From assembly GCA_003166865.1 (NCBI GenBank), contig PMUP01000041.1:294116-353655 (forward strand): a stretch of DNA of 59,540 bases, written 5' to 3'. Origin of the DNA: Bryobacterales bacterium. GTDB taxonomy: Bacteria > Acidobacteriota > Terriglobia > Bryobacterales > Bryobacteraceae. Under the pieces are notes generated by a model. The model was not told the origin of the DNA. It was given only the letters and a program-made list of their open reading frames with translations, and made no database searches. This document shows positions 1 through 8,150 of this stretch, one piece after another (position 1 is the stretch's first letter; each line of letters opens with the position of its first letter). The translations under genes and the position numbers were made by a program.

Positions 1-656
1 TTGATGGGAGCGTCGGTCTGGATGTACGCCAGAAAGTCGTCGGGATGCAGCTCGCGCGAGGTGGAACTCACGATGCCCATGCTGACCGATCCTTCGAGTC
101 CCCTCGGGGTTCCAAAGGCCATCACCAACTCACCCTGCCGGACAGCCTCCGAGTTGCCGAACTGCAGATGCGGAAGACCGGCCCGCTCGATCTTGATCAC
201 CGCCACGTCCATCTCGCGATCCATCCCAATCAGTTTCGCGTCCAGCAATTTGACTTCTGGCTCGAAGGTCGCGGTGCGGCCCCGAGTACGCGCCACCGAA
301 AGCCGGACTTGGATGCGCCTCGCTCCCCGGACCACGTGCGCGTTAGTGACAATGAAGCCGTCGTCGGAAAGAATGATTCCAGAGCCTGTGCTGCGTTGCT
401 GCGAAAGCAATGCCGCGGTATTGCTGGACTCGGAATCGTCGGCCGTCACGTAGCCGGTGGAAAAGATCTGCACCACGGCCGGGCGGACTCGATTGACCAG
501 TCCTTCCAGCGAGACGCTGAGTTCACCCAACGAGACCGGCGGCGGCTTGATTTCGGTCGTCTGCGGCGTGTCCTGAGCTGGAGCGAGAGCGGCCAAGGAC
601 GCCAACAGGCCGAGGAGCGGAAGCGCGGGTTTTCTCACATTCCCATTTTCCCGCAT
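1..656 (-). CDS. HtrA/DegP-like serine protease, N-terminal part
   Basis: Exported trypsin-like protease of the HtrA family, which degrades or refolds damaged envelope proteins. The visible N-terminal part starts with a basic and hydrophobic signal peptide (RKPALPLLGLLASLAALAPA, then Q). After a linker rich in proline comes the protease fold, with GSGIILSDDGFIVTNAHVV holding the catalytic His and DREMDVAVIKI holding the catalytic Asp. The segment AFGTPRGLEGSVSMGIVSS follows; the GNSGG serine loop and any PDZ domain lie beyond the window edge, so the gene is truncated by the window, not broken. I take ATG at 656; a GTG at 638 is in frame and gives a more compact signal peptide. It is the last gene of a minus-strand run but is separated from the upstream HEAT gene by a palindromic element. 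Confidence 0.85.
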   Translation of the reverse strand, partial: MRENGNVRKPALPLLGLLASLAALAPAQDTPQTTEIKPPPVSLGELSVSLEGLVNRVRPAVVQIFSTGYVTADDSESSNTAALLSQQRSTGSGIILSDDGFIVTNAHVVRGARRIQVRLSVARTRGRTATFEPEVKLLDAKLIGMDREMDVAVIKIERAGLPHLQFGNSEAVRQGELVMAFGTPRGLEGSVSMGIVSSTSRELHPDDFLAYIQTDAPI

Positions 657-682
657 GTCGCGGGACAATCGCCGGGTACCCA

Positions 683-792
683 CGTGGCGCACGTTCTTAA
701 CGTGCCGTGTTCGCACTCATGCGAACACTGTGAATGCAAGGCCTGGCGTCGCCATGAGTGGCGACACGGCACGCAAGAGTGCGTGCGCCACG
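683..792. repeat. Nested palindromic element with four perfect hairpins
   Basis: A 110-bp non-coding element between two minus-strand genes. The outer arms 683-692 and 783-792 are perfect 10-bp inverted repeats. Inside are four perfect hairpins in a row: 689-695 with 699-705 (7 bp, loop CTT), 707-715 with 720-728 (9 bp, loop CTCA), 748-754 with 759-765 (7 bp, loop TGAG), and 769-775 with 780-786 (7 bp, loop AGAG). The left half and the reverse complement of the right half are also alike, sharing GCACG, CGTGCCGTGT and ACTCATG in order, so the element looks like two inverted copies of a two-hairpin unit. It touches the stop codon of the HEAT gene. It may be a dispersed palindromic repeat, act as a transcript end or stabiliser, or both. 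Confidence 0.85.
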
Positions 793-2091
793 CTACGGCA
801 GCCGCGCCCGCAGATTCTTCACCGCACGCAGTCCCGCCTGTGACACTTCCGAATCCGGATCCTGCGCTAGCGCCTGGAGCGGCGCAACCGCATCCGGCCC
901 GCCGCTCGAGGCCAGCACTTCGGCGAGGCCGGTCTTCTCATCCCTGGTCACCACAGCTTCCTTCAACACTGGATACAGCGCCTGGCGGACCGCCAGATCG
1001 CGCGCCAGCTCAGTCAGGTAAGCGCTAGCGACGCCGCGATAGGCGGTCGAGTTGAGATTGTTGACCAAGTACCGCAGCGGATCGAATTCCGCGGTGCCAA
1101 GCTTGCCCAGGTCCACCAGGGCGAACGCAGTCGAGAGCCGCGGCTCGGTCTTGTTCTCGTTAGTGAAGACGCGCTCCAAGGCAGCCCTGTCATCGGGATT
1201 CTTGAGCCGCCCCAAACCCTCGACCGCGGCTTCCCGAAGCCCGTCGTCCTTGTGGTCCAGGTAGGTGGTGTAAATGCCATGCAGCTCGGGATCGGGAATC
1301 TGCGCCATGGCGGTGAGCGCTGCCCGCTTCACCTTGATCTTGCGGGAGCGGTCCAAGACGTCGCGCAATTCATTGACGGCGTCGCGGTTCATCAACAAGC
1401 CGGTCGCCTCGATGGCGGTGATCTGGACCTTTTCGTTCAGATCGTGCAGCAGAAACGTTAGACTCGGGCCAGCGCTCGGATCGCGGATCTTTTCGAGCGC
1501 CACCAGCGACTCGTAGATCAGATCACTATCTTTGGATTGCAGCGCCTGCTCCAGATCCGGAACCGCCTGGCGCCCCCGTAAAATGCCGACCGCTCGCGCC
1601 GCGTTTGCGCGCGTATCCAAAGCGGACCCCCCACTGACGATCCGGCCGATCGCCGCGATAACTTCCGGGCGCACCTGGATGTAGGGATCGATCACCAGAT
1701 CGTTCGTGTCCGTAAACTTGCCCTTGATGGATGATCCGGCGCGCCGCAGCGGCGCCGTCAATCCAGTCTTGAGATATCCCGGGACGTAAAAGTTGACCAG
1801 CCCGTCGACGGCGCGAGTCTGGACTTCCGGATCGGTATCGGCACAGGCTTTGATCAGCGGATCCAAGCTACGCTGCGTTCCGATGCCGGCAATCGCCTTC
1901 ACGGCTTCCAGGCGCACGTCCACTTCGGTATCGGAAAGGAACGGCTCGATTTTGGGAATGTTTTCCGAGCCGCCTTTGCCGAGCTCGCGAACACCTTTCA
2001 CCCGCGCCTTGACGTCGTCCTGAGCCAGTAGCGAGAAGGCCGCCAGAGCCACGCACGCGCACAATGCAACACCGCGCCGAATCCACGACAT
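793..2091 (-). CDS. Exported HEAT-repeat protein
   Basis: Predicted exported scaffold of about 432 residues. The chosen start gives a signal peptide (MSWIRRGVALCACVALAAFS, then LLAQ). The rest is made of helical HEAT/PBS-lyase-like repeats with recurring segments such as DVRLEAVKAIAGIG, DPEVQTRAVDGLV, RANAARAVGILRG, and DGLREAAVEGLGRLKNPDD. Such proteins bind partners; nothing in the sequence points to an enzyme. An in-frame start at 2112 exists but would overlap the end of the upstream mqnD-like gene and add residues ahead of the signal peptide, so 2091 is preferred (10-base gap to mqnD). It is probably co-transcribed with the mqnD-like gene. The partner or process cannot be read from the sequence. 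Confidence 0.8.
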   Translation of the reverse strand: MSWIRRGVALCACVALAAFSLLAQDDVKARVKGVRELGKGGSENIPKIEPFLSDTEVDVRLEAVKAIAGIGTQRSLDPLIKACADTDPEVQTRAVDGLVNFYVPGYLKTGLTAPLRRAGSSIKGKFTDTNDLVIDPYIQVRPEVIAAIGRIVSGGSALDTRANAARAVGILRGRQAVPDLEQALQSKDSDLIYESLVALEKIRDPSAGPSLTFLLHDLNEKVQITAIEATGLLMNRDAVNELRDVLDRSRKIKVKRAALTAMAQIPDPELHGIYTTYLDHKDDGLREAAVEGLGRLKNPDDRAALERVFTNENKTEPRLSTAFALVDLGKLGTAEFDPLRYLVNNLNSTAYRGVASAYLTELARDLAVRQALYPVLKEAVVTRDEKTGLAEVLASSGGPDAVAPLQALAQDPDSEVSQAGLRAVKNLRARLP

Positions 2092-2101
2092 AAGAGAATC
2101 C

Positions 2102-2947
2102 CTAACGCACAAACTCTACGGTGACTTTCTTCGAGATCAGACCAGCCTCATAGCCCATGTCGAGCAACTTCTGGGCCGCTATCGGCACCAACTCGCCGCA
2201 GTCCACCGTGAAATGATTGACGTACATGCCGACGAACTTCTCAGCCAGCCGCGGCTCCAGATCGCGCGCGAATTGCAGCGCATAATTCAACGATTCTTCC
2301 CCGTGGTCGAGCGCGTATTGAATGCTGTCCCGCATCATCCGGCAGCACTCGCTTTTCAGCTCGTCCGGGAGCGACCGCAGCAGCACGTTGCCCCCCAGCG
2401 GCAGCGGCAGATCGTACTCCGATTTCCACCAGCGGCCCAGATCGATAACGTTGTGAAATCCGCTCTTGCTGTAGGTGAGCTGCCCCTCGTGAATGATGAG
2501 TCCCGCGTCCACGGCGTGTTCGGCTACCGCGTCCAGGATCTTATCGAAGGGAATCACCACTTCCTCGAAGTCGGGTTCGAATAACTTCAGCGTGAGATAA
2601 GCGCTGGTCATGCGCCCCGGAATCGCGATTTTCTTGCCTTTGATTTCCTCCGGCGCCATCGGCTTTACGCTGACCAGAATGGGGCCATACCCGTCTCCGA
2701 TGCTGGAACCGCTAGCCATCAGCACGTACTTGTCGGCCACGTACGGATAAGCGTGATAGGAAATCGCGGTGAGCTCGTAGGCGCCTTCCAGCGCCTTGCG
2801 ATTTAGAGTCTCAATGTCTTCCAGAACGTGCCGGAAGTTGACCAGGCGGGAACGGACCTTCTTGGTCGCCAAGCCATAGAACATGTATGCGTCGTCGGAA
2901 TCGGGGCTGTGCGCACAGACGATTTCCGTTACCGAGGTAGGTGCCAT
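2102..2947 (-). CDS. MqnD-like 1,4-dihydroxy-6-naphthoate synthase family protein
   Basis: Protein of about 281 residues with the periplasmic-binding-protein fold used by MqnA/MqnD enzymes of the futalosine route to menaquinone. It opens with AHSPDSDDAYMFYGL, corresponding to the N-terminal substrate loop of the family, and contains DIETLNRKALEGAYELTAIS, a GDGYGP motif that is typical of MqnD-like proteins, GRMTSAYLTLKLF, and a C-terminal half with GLIIHEGQLTYS. There is no signal peptide once the start at 2947 is used. A start at 2980 would add eleven hydrophobic residues but lies upstream of a good TATAGT hexamer (2964-2969). Whether this is the true MqnD or one of its relatives cannot be settled here, since no other mqn gene is in the window. 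Confidence 0.75.
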   Translation of the reverse strand: MAPTSVTEIVCAHSPDSDDAYMFYGLATKKVRSRLVNFRHVLEDIETLNRKALEGAYELTAISYHAYPYVADKYVLMASGSSIGDGYGPILVSVKPMAPEEIKGKKIAIPGRMTSAYLTLKLFEPDFEEVVIPFDKILDAVAEHAVDAGLIIHEGQLTYSKSGFHNVIDLGRWWKSEYDLPLPLGGNVLLRSLPDELKSECCRMMRDSIQYALDHGEESLNYALQFARDLEPRLAEKFVGMYVNHFTVDCGELVPIAAQKLLDMGYEAGLISKKVTVEFVR

Positions 2948-2963
2948 AGGGGAGCAGACCACC

Positions 2964-2969
2964 ACTATA
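2964..2969 (-). promoter_or_regulatory. Candidate -10 element for the mqnD-like gene
   Basis: On the minus strand the hexamer TATAGT lies 16 bases ahead of the ATG at 2947, a spacing that would give a very short leader. No convincing -35 hexamer is visible 16-18 bases upstream. It supports 2947 over 2980 as the start. Confidence 0.3.
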
Positions 2970-3028
2970 GCAAACAGCATGTGTGTTTCCGCGGACGCGG
3001 AACGCGCGTTGGGATTGCCTCACGGCGG

Positions 3029-5437
3029 CTATTGTACCTGGAGCGACTCGAGCTCGGGCCGTAGCGCTTCCAAGGCCTGCTCGAGCTGGAACAGTCCCTC
3101 CGTGGCGCCTGTGAGGTCTCTGCTGCGTCCCTGCTTTTCGAGCGTGAACGCCGCTTCGAATGCGCGGCTGGCGCCGAACGTGGATACGGAGCCTTTGAGG
3201 CTGTGCGCGCTATGCTCCAGCGCGCTAGCGTCGCTCGCGGCCACGGCGCTCTTGATTTTCTCCAGCGTGGATGGGTAGTCGTCCAGAAACAATTCGATGA
3301 CTTCCTTCAGCAAATCGACGTCGCCTCCCACGCGGCTGAGCGCGAGCGATTCATCCAACTGCCGTAGCTGCGCGCCCACCGAGGCGCCCTCCCCTGCCAA
3401 TTCAGTGTTCATGCAATTTCCTCCTGCTCCAACAGATTCAATCATCTTCAGCAGCGCCGGAACGTGCACCGGCTTTGTCACGTAGGCGTCCATACCGGAT
3501 GCCAGACACCGCAGCCGGTCCGACTCAAAGGCCTGCGACGTCATGGCGGCAATGGGAACGTGTCCGCCGGTAACGCGCTCCTTCTCCCGAATGCGGGTGG
3601 TAGCCTGCAAACCGTCCAGACCAGGCATCTGAACGTCCATCAGGATCAGATCGAACGGACGCTGTTCGAACAGATCCAGGGCTTCTTGGCCCGACCCGGC
3701 GATGGTGACCGAGTGCCCCTCGCGCTCGAGCAGCCGGGCAGCGAGACGTTGGTTGACGCTGTTGTCCTCGGCTACCAAAATGCGCATGTTTCGCTTGGGC
3801 GCGGTCTGCTGATCCTCGGCCGGCCGTACCGGATCGCGCGAAGCCTGTTCGGCCGGCAATTCGAGCTCAATCGTGAAATGGAACGTGCTGCCGGCGCCAG
3901 GCTCGCTCTCCAGCCAGATTTTCCCATCCATCAGTTTCACTAATCCAGCGGATATCGACAGCCCCAATCCGGTCCCGCCATAGCGGCGCGTGGTGGAGCC
4001 GTCGGCCTGCGTGAACGGTTCGAAAATGGTCTGGTGCATTTCGCGCGGAATGCCGATTCCAGTGTCCGCGATGCTGAAACTCAGCCTGACGCGAGAACCT
4101 TCGACGAATTCGGCGTGCAGGCGGACAGCGACCTTGCCCGCAGTGGTGAACTTGATGGCATTACCAACGAGATTACGCAGCACTTGACCAATCCGCATCG
4201 GATCGCCGATCAACTGGTCGGGTACCGCATCGTCCACTCCAGACTCGAAAACCAGGGTGCTCACCGAGGCCCGCAGGGCAAGCGGACGCAGCACCTCTCG
4301 CAGCAAGGTGCGCACCGAAAACTCAACGCGATCCAGGGCGAGTTTCCCGGCTTCGTACTTGGAGAAATCCAGCACATCGGTCACCAGGCTCAGCAAAGCT
4401 TCCCCCGACGATTTCACCAGCTCGATGTATTCCCGCTGGTCAGGTTGCAGGTCCGTCTCGAGCGCCAGTCCGGTCATGCCGAGAATGCCATTGAGCGGGG
4501 TGCGGACTTCGTGGGTGATATTGGCCAGGAAATCGCTCTTGGCGGCGCTCAGCGCTTCCGCGCGATCCGCCATCTCGCGGGCCAGCCGCCCGGTTTCCTC
4601 CAGGCTCAGGTTCGCCGAGATCAGCTCGCAGTTCGCGGCCTCGGCCGCCTCCTTGGCACGCGCCAGCTCCTCGGCGCTTCTTTTTTGTACCGTGACATCC
4701 CGCAGGATGAACAGCATTTGCGGCGTCTGGCCGGGGATTTCCACGCGCGTCGCCGAAATCTCGAAAATGCCGGAATGTCCGTGCGCGAAGTGCAGCTCGC
4801 TCTCCAGGAAATGTTTCTTGGCCGGAGATGCGAACCGCGCGAGATAGCGTTCCCAGACCGTCTCGCGCTGTTCCGGGTCGAACAGAGCGGTCACGTGCAT
4901 GCCTTCCAACGCGCTGATGTCCGCCGCCAGCAGGCCGGCGAAAGCCGCGTTCACCCTGACGATGGTGCCGCTTGGGTCGGTGAGAAACATCGGCTCGCAG
5001 GACGCCTCCCAGATGGAGCGAAACTGGGTCTCGGATTTCAACAGTTCCTGCTCCGCCCGATATCGATCCGTGATGTCGACCCCGGTGGTGATGTAGAACT
5101 GGACTTGGCCCTGCTCGTTCAGCGTAGGTACGTTGGAAAATGAAATCCGGCGGCGCTCGCCCGATTTGGTAATCCACTCGTTCTCGAAGGCGCTCGCCGC
5201 CCTGGTCAAAAATGCGTGCTCCAGCCGCTGCCGGCTCTGTTCCCGGCCGTCCGGGCTAACCAAAACCTCGAAGAACACCCGCCCAATGAGCTCTTCGCTC
5301 GCATAGCCCAGGACGCGCTCCAATGCTCGATTCAAATACACAATCCGGCCCTGGGCGTCGAACACTATTACCAGCGCTCCGCAGGTTTCCAGAACCGCGG
5401 TGATAAAATCACGATCTTTTGTTAGGTCGCCGTGCAC
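3029..5437 (-). CDS. Hybrid sensor histidine kinase: PAS-PAS-HisKA-HATPase-REC-HPt
   Basis: Cytosolic multi-step phosphorelay kinase of 802 residues without membrane segments. Two PAS domains (about 10-125 and 135-253) are followed by a helical linker (255-300). The HisKA H-box [15 protein letters not shown] places the phospho-His at 309. The ATPase domain (about 410-530) shows the N-box [17 protein letters not shown] and [10 protein letters not shown]. The receiver domain (552-665) has the acidic pair AED, phospho-Asp 601 in [10 protein letters not shown], and K655 in VTKP. A C-terminal HPt domain has His745 in [10 protein letters not shown]. All relay steps are therefore in one chain, yet no output regulator is adjacent; the final partner must be encoded elsewhere. 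The start is GTG at 5437 with GGGGAA upstream. It lies 48 bases or more upstream of the mqnD-like gene on the same strand. The PAS ligand is not recognisable. Confidence 0.93.
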   Translation of the reverse strand: MHGDLTKDRDFITAVLETCGALVIVFDAQGRIVYLNRALERVLGYASEELIGRVFFEVLVSPDGREQSRQRLEHAFLTRAASAFENEWITKSGERRRISFSNVPTLNEQGQVQFYITTGVDITDRYRAEQELLKSETQFRSIWEASCEPMFLTDPSGTIVRVNAAFAGLLAADISALEGMHVTALFDPEQRETVWERYLARFASPAKKHFLESELHFAHGHSGIFEISATRVEIPGQTPQMLFILRDVTVQKRSAEELARAKEAAEAANCELISANLSLEETGRLAREMADRAEALSAAKSDFLANITHEVRTPLNGILGMTGLALETDLQPDQREYIELVKSSGEALLSLVTDVLDFSKYEAGKLALDRVEFSVRTLLREVLRPLALRASVSTLVFESGVDDAVPDQLIGDPMRIGQVLRNLVGNAIKFTTAGKVAVRLHAEFVEGSRVRLSFSIADTGIGIPREMHQTIFEPFTQADGSTTRRYGGTGLGLSISAGLVKLMDGKIWLESEPGAGSTFHFTIELELPAEQASRDPVRPAEDQQTAPKRNMRILVAEDNSVNQRLAARLLEREGHSVTIAGSGQEALDLFEQRPFDLILMDVQMPGLDGLQATTRIREKERVTGGHVPIAAMTSQAFESDRLRCLASGMDAYVTKPVHVPALLKMIESVGAGGNCMNTELAGEGASVGAQLRQLDESLALSRVGGDVDLLKEVIELFLDDYPSTLEKIKSAVAASDASALEHSAHSLKGSVSTFGASRAFEAAFTLEKQGRSRDLTGATEGLFQLEQALEALRPELESLQVQ

Positions 5438-5514
5438 ACAGGTTCCCCACTCTTATCGGCGCTTACGGCGGGATTCTTATTGGTACCAACGTCAGGGAAG
5501 TTTCTCCCCGAGCG

Positions 5515-5533
5515 GTGGCACGTTCCTAAGGTG
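5515..5533. repeat. Possible degenerate copy of the palindromic element arm
   Basis: The 19 bases GTGGCACGTTCCTAAGGTG resemble the left arm of the element at 684-703, allowing a two-base gap and two mismatches, and a GGTACC with ACGT following lies upstream in both places. The pairing that makes a hairpin is lost here. It could be chance. Confidence 0.25.
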
Positions 5534-5577
5534 TTCACCGCATTGCCGGATGGGGCGGAAAACGTTAGGCTGGAATC

Positions 5578-6555
5578 GTGAAGCGCCGTATTTTCGTTCC
5601 GCTGGCCTGCTCGCTGGCCACGCTCGCCTGCTCGCTCTCGCTGGCTGCCCAGCAATCCACCGTCAGCGACTCCACCAGCGTGGATGTCAACGGCAACCGC
5701 GTCAGCGATGGCCCCGTGATCAGCCGGACGAAATCGGCCACTGGCTCAGTGACCACCGAAAGCCGCCGGTCGATCAACGGCGGAACGGTTCCCGTGGAAC
5801 AAGTGGAGGAGCGGGTGCTGCGAGAGGACGCTTCCGGCAAAGTGACCGAGCGGACCATCCGCAGATTCGATCCACAAGGCAACCCGATGCCATCGGTCAG
5901 GGAAACCATCGAGGAACAGAAACGTCCGGACGGCAGTTCCACCATCCAGTCCACCACCTATCGCGGCGACATCAACGGGAACATGCAGATCGCCGAAAAG
6001 ACCACCACCGATTCCCACCCGACTGGCTCAGGCGAAAGCTCGGAGACCCTGGTGCAGCGTGCAACTGCGGATGGGCTCACCACGGTGGAAAAGCGTGATG
6101 AGTTGGTGGTGAAGCAACCCAATGGTTACCAATCGGAATCCACTACCTATCGAAGCGATGGGAACGGCGGATTTTACACCGCAGTTCGCCAGAACACGGA
6201 GCACACGGAACAAAATTCCCAGTCCTCCGACAGCAGCGCGGAGTACGAACGCGGACCGAACGGTGACCTGCAGCTTCACAGCCAAACGGTCACCAAGACG
6301 GTGACGCGCCCGGATGGCTCCAAGGATGCCGTGGTGGAAATCTATGGACGAAACGTCCCCGGTACGGTGTCCGGCAGTGATTCAGCGTTGAAGCTGCAGG
6401 AACAGCAGGTGATCGAAGTTTCGCCTGGACCCAACAACACGGTGGTTCAGACGCTCAGTGTCCGGAGGCCCAGCGTTTCAGATCCGCAAACGCTCGGGCC
6501 GGCGCGCCAGATTTCTGAAACCGTCTGCCAGGGCGACTGCAAGGCGCAGAAGTAA
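5578..6555 (+). CDS. Exported protein with NG-containing internal repeats, function unknown
   Basis: Protein of 325 residues, start GTG at 5578. A signal peptide is clear (KRRIFVPLACSLATLACSLS, then LAAQQ). The mature part is polar, rich in Thr, Ser, Gln and Gly, and built of loose repeats: a T-x-Y-R segment followed by D-x-N-G and a short beta-like strand (TYRGDINGNMQIAEK, TYRSDGNGGFYTAVR, YERGPNGDLQLHSQ), with other D-x-x-G turns between them. This suggests an elongated beta-rich structure in the periplasm or outside the cell. No catalytic motif is visible and I do not recognise the family. The upstream 140 bases hold TTGCCG at 5543 and TAGGCT at 5566 with a 17-base spacer, which, if a promoter, would give an almost leaderless message. 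Confidence 0.75.
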   Translation: MKRRIFVPLACSLATLACSLSLAAQQSTVSDSTSVDVNGNRVSDGPVISRTKSATGSVTTESRRSINGGTVPVEQVEERVLREDASGKVTERTIRRFDPQGNPMPSVRETIEEQKRPDGSSTIQSTTYRGDINGNMQIAEKTTTDSHPTGSGESSETLVQRATADGLTTVEKRDELVVKQPNGYQSESTTYRSDGNGGFYTAVRQNTEHTEQNSQSSDSSAEYERGPNGDLQLHSQTVTKTVTRPDGSKDAVVEIYGRNVPGTVSGSDSALKLQEQQVIEVSPGPNNTVVQTLSVRRPSVSDPQTLGPARQISETVCQGDCKAQK

Positions 6556-6588
6556 GCTACCGAACCACGACCGTGAGGGAGTGGCTTC

Positions 6589-6774
6589 TTATCCGTGTCC
6601 CAGCTTCATCAGCCAGCCTAGGCCAAGCAGCGCCGCCAGAAAATAGGCGAAACAACGCACCCCATAGCGCAGACGCTCAGCGTCCGTTCGCTTGGTGATG
6701 ACGCCCAAAACCACTGAGGCAAACAGCGCGAACAGTATCGCGGCTTCAAAATGCGAAAGATTCATTTTCGGCAT
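6589..6774 (-). CDS. Small two-helix membrane protein
   Basis: Protein of 61 residues with two hydrophobic helices (about 9-24 and 41-57) linked by a basic segment KRTDAERLRYG. Its ATG follows immediately after the TAA of the upstream gene, and the ribosome site AAGAAGAAGGA lies inside that gene's last codons, so the two are translationally coupled. An alternative ATG is three codons downstream. The role is unknown; the coupling suggests it works with the neighbouring membrane protein. Confidence 0.7.
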   Translation of the reverse strand: MPKMNLSHFEAAILFALFASVVLGVITKRTDAERLRYGVRCFAYFLAALLGLGWLMKLGHG

Positions 6775-7191
6775 TTAGTCCTTCTTCTTGGTCGCGATTT
6801 CGTAGGCGTCCACCATGGCCAGGACGTTCAGCAGGCCCGCCGCCACTAGAAATTTCGTCCCATAGTCATGCACATGGCCGGCCATGTCGGGCTGCGCGTA
6901 TCCTAGCCACACCGTCAGCAAGTACAACAAGCCGGAGGCCAGATCGCCCAAAAAGCCTCCGCAATAGATGATGGTGGTGAGCACGTCGCCGGTTTGCGGC
7001 TGGAACATCGTGCCGCGCATCATTAGACCCAGTAGAAACATCAACAGGACGGAAGCCATCAACAACGCTCCGCGCCACGGCCGCTTCAGCAGGAAATGGC
7101 CCGCTCCGGGCACCAGCCACGCGAGAAAAATCGTGCCATACCATCCGCCGGCGGGCGGCGCCACTGGCTGTGCTTTTGCGTTCGTCGCCAT
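6775..7191 (-). CDS. Small multi-pass membrane protein resembling DUF6677
   Basis: Protein of about 138 residues from MATNAKAQ with about four hydrophobic segments. The motif LVPGAGHFLLKRPWRGALL near the N-terminus is the conserved feature of an acidobacterial membrane family that I recall as DUF6677. The C-terminal tail is charged (EIATKKKD). A longer form from 7272 would run into the divergent mscS start region and is not favoured. The function is unknown. It is directly joined to the 61-residue membrane protein downstream. Confidence 0.75.
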   Translation of the reverse strand: MATNAKAQPVAPPAGGWYGTIFLAWLVPGAGHFLLKRPWRGALLMASVLLMFLLGLMMRGTMFQPQTGDVLTTIIYCGGFLGDLASGLLYLLTVWLGYAQPDMAGHVHDYGTKFLVAAGLLNVLAMVDAYEIATKKKD

Positions 7192-7265
7192 TGTTTCCAG
7201 TGTACCCGATCTCGGCGCCCAGCCTGCGTATGCTCCGAAGGGCGTGCGTATTATGGATAAAAGCC

Positions 7266-8147
7266 ATGCCAACGCGCAGCCAACTGTTGAACCTGGATTA
7301 CTACGCCCCCGTCCTTTCCAACGCCATCCGCGTCTTGCTGATCCTGGTGTTCGCCTACATTGCGACGCGTGCCGTGGCGCGGCTGCTGCTCGGCCTGCGC
7401 AACTACACCGTGAAGATGATGCTGTAAGAGCGGCGGCAGCGAATATGAGCTCGAAAAACGCGCCGAAACCATCGAGAATTTGTCGGGCAAGGCCCTTTTC
7501 GTGCTGATCTGGATCATCGCAGTGCTCATGATTCTGAAAGAAATGAACTTCGACGTCCGGCCGTTACTGGCGGGCGCGGGGGTGGCCGGCGTGGCCATCG
7601 GCTTCGGCGCGCAGAACATCATCAAAGACGTGCTCGGCGGCATGTTTATGATGATGGAGAACCAAATTCGCGTCAATGACATCGCCGTGATCAATGGCAA
7701 AACCGGTTTGGTGGAGGAGATCAATCTCCGCACCACGGTTCTGCGCGGCGAGGACGGCGCAGTGCATATTTTCCCCAACGGAGCCATCCAGGGGCTTTCG
7801 AACCTCACGCGCGAGTACTCGTTTTATGTCTTCAATCTGTCGGTCGTCTACGCCGAGGACACCGATCGCGTCGTCTCGGTTCTGGCGGGAATTGCCGAAG
7901 AGCTCAGCCAGGAAGAGCCCTACCGCTCGGCCGTGCTCGCCCCGCTCGAGGTTCTGGGCGTCGACAACTGGCCGACTCCGGCGCCGTCATAAAAGCGCGC
8001 TTCAAGACCATACCGAATCAGCAGTGGGTGGTCGGCCGAGAAATGAATCGCCGGATCATCAAGCGCTTCGAAGAAGCCAAAATCGAAATGCCGTCCGCGG
8101 CGCCGATCGTGAACGTTGTGCTCCCGGCGGCCGAACCGCGCGCGTAA
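7266..8147 (+). pseudogene. MscS-family mechanosensitive channel, broken by two frameshifts
   Basis: The three pieces together match a small MscS channel of about 293 residues. Piece one (frame from 7266) is the N-terminal membrane helix ending RNYTVKMML and stops at 7425. A change of one base there (CTGTAAGAG read as CTGAAGAG) joins it to EYELEKRAETIENLSGKALF in the next frame, followed by the pore helix GAGVAGVAIGFGAQNIIKDV and the beta domain. That frame stops at 7990, but restoring one base near 7972 (AACTGGCC as AACCTGGCC) returns to the first frame and the usual tail DSGAVIKARFKTIPNQQW through to TAA at 8147. One inserted and one missing base, neither in a long homopolymer. It is either a true pseudogene or an assembly with two errors. 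Confidence 0.8.
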
Positions 8148-8150
8148 CTC

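Noticed and set aside
45-1028. Plus-strand open frame of 327 codons across htrA and the HEAT gene
   Set aside because: It lies opposite two well-supported genes and crosses the hairpin element; its translation is Arg/His-rich without any domain.
4034-5143. Plus-strand open frame of 369 codons
   Set aside because: It is antisense to the hybrid histidine kinase, whose domains are complete.
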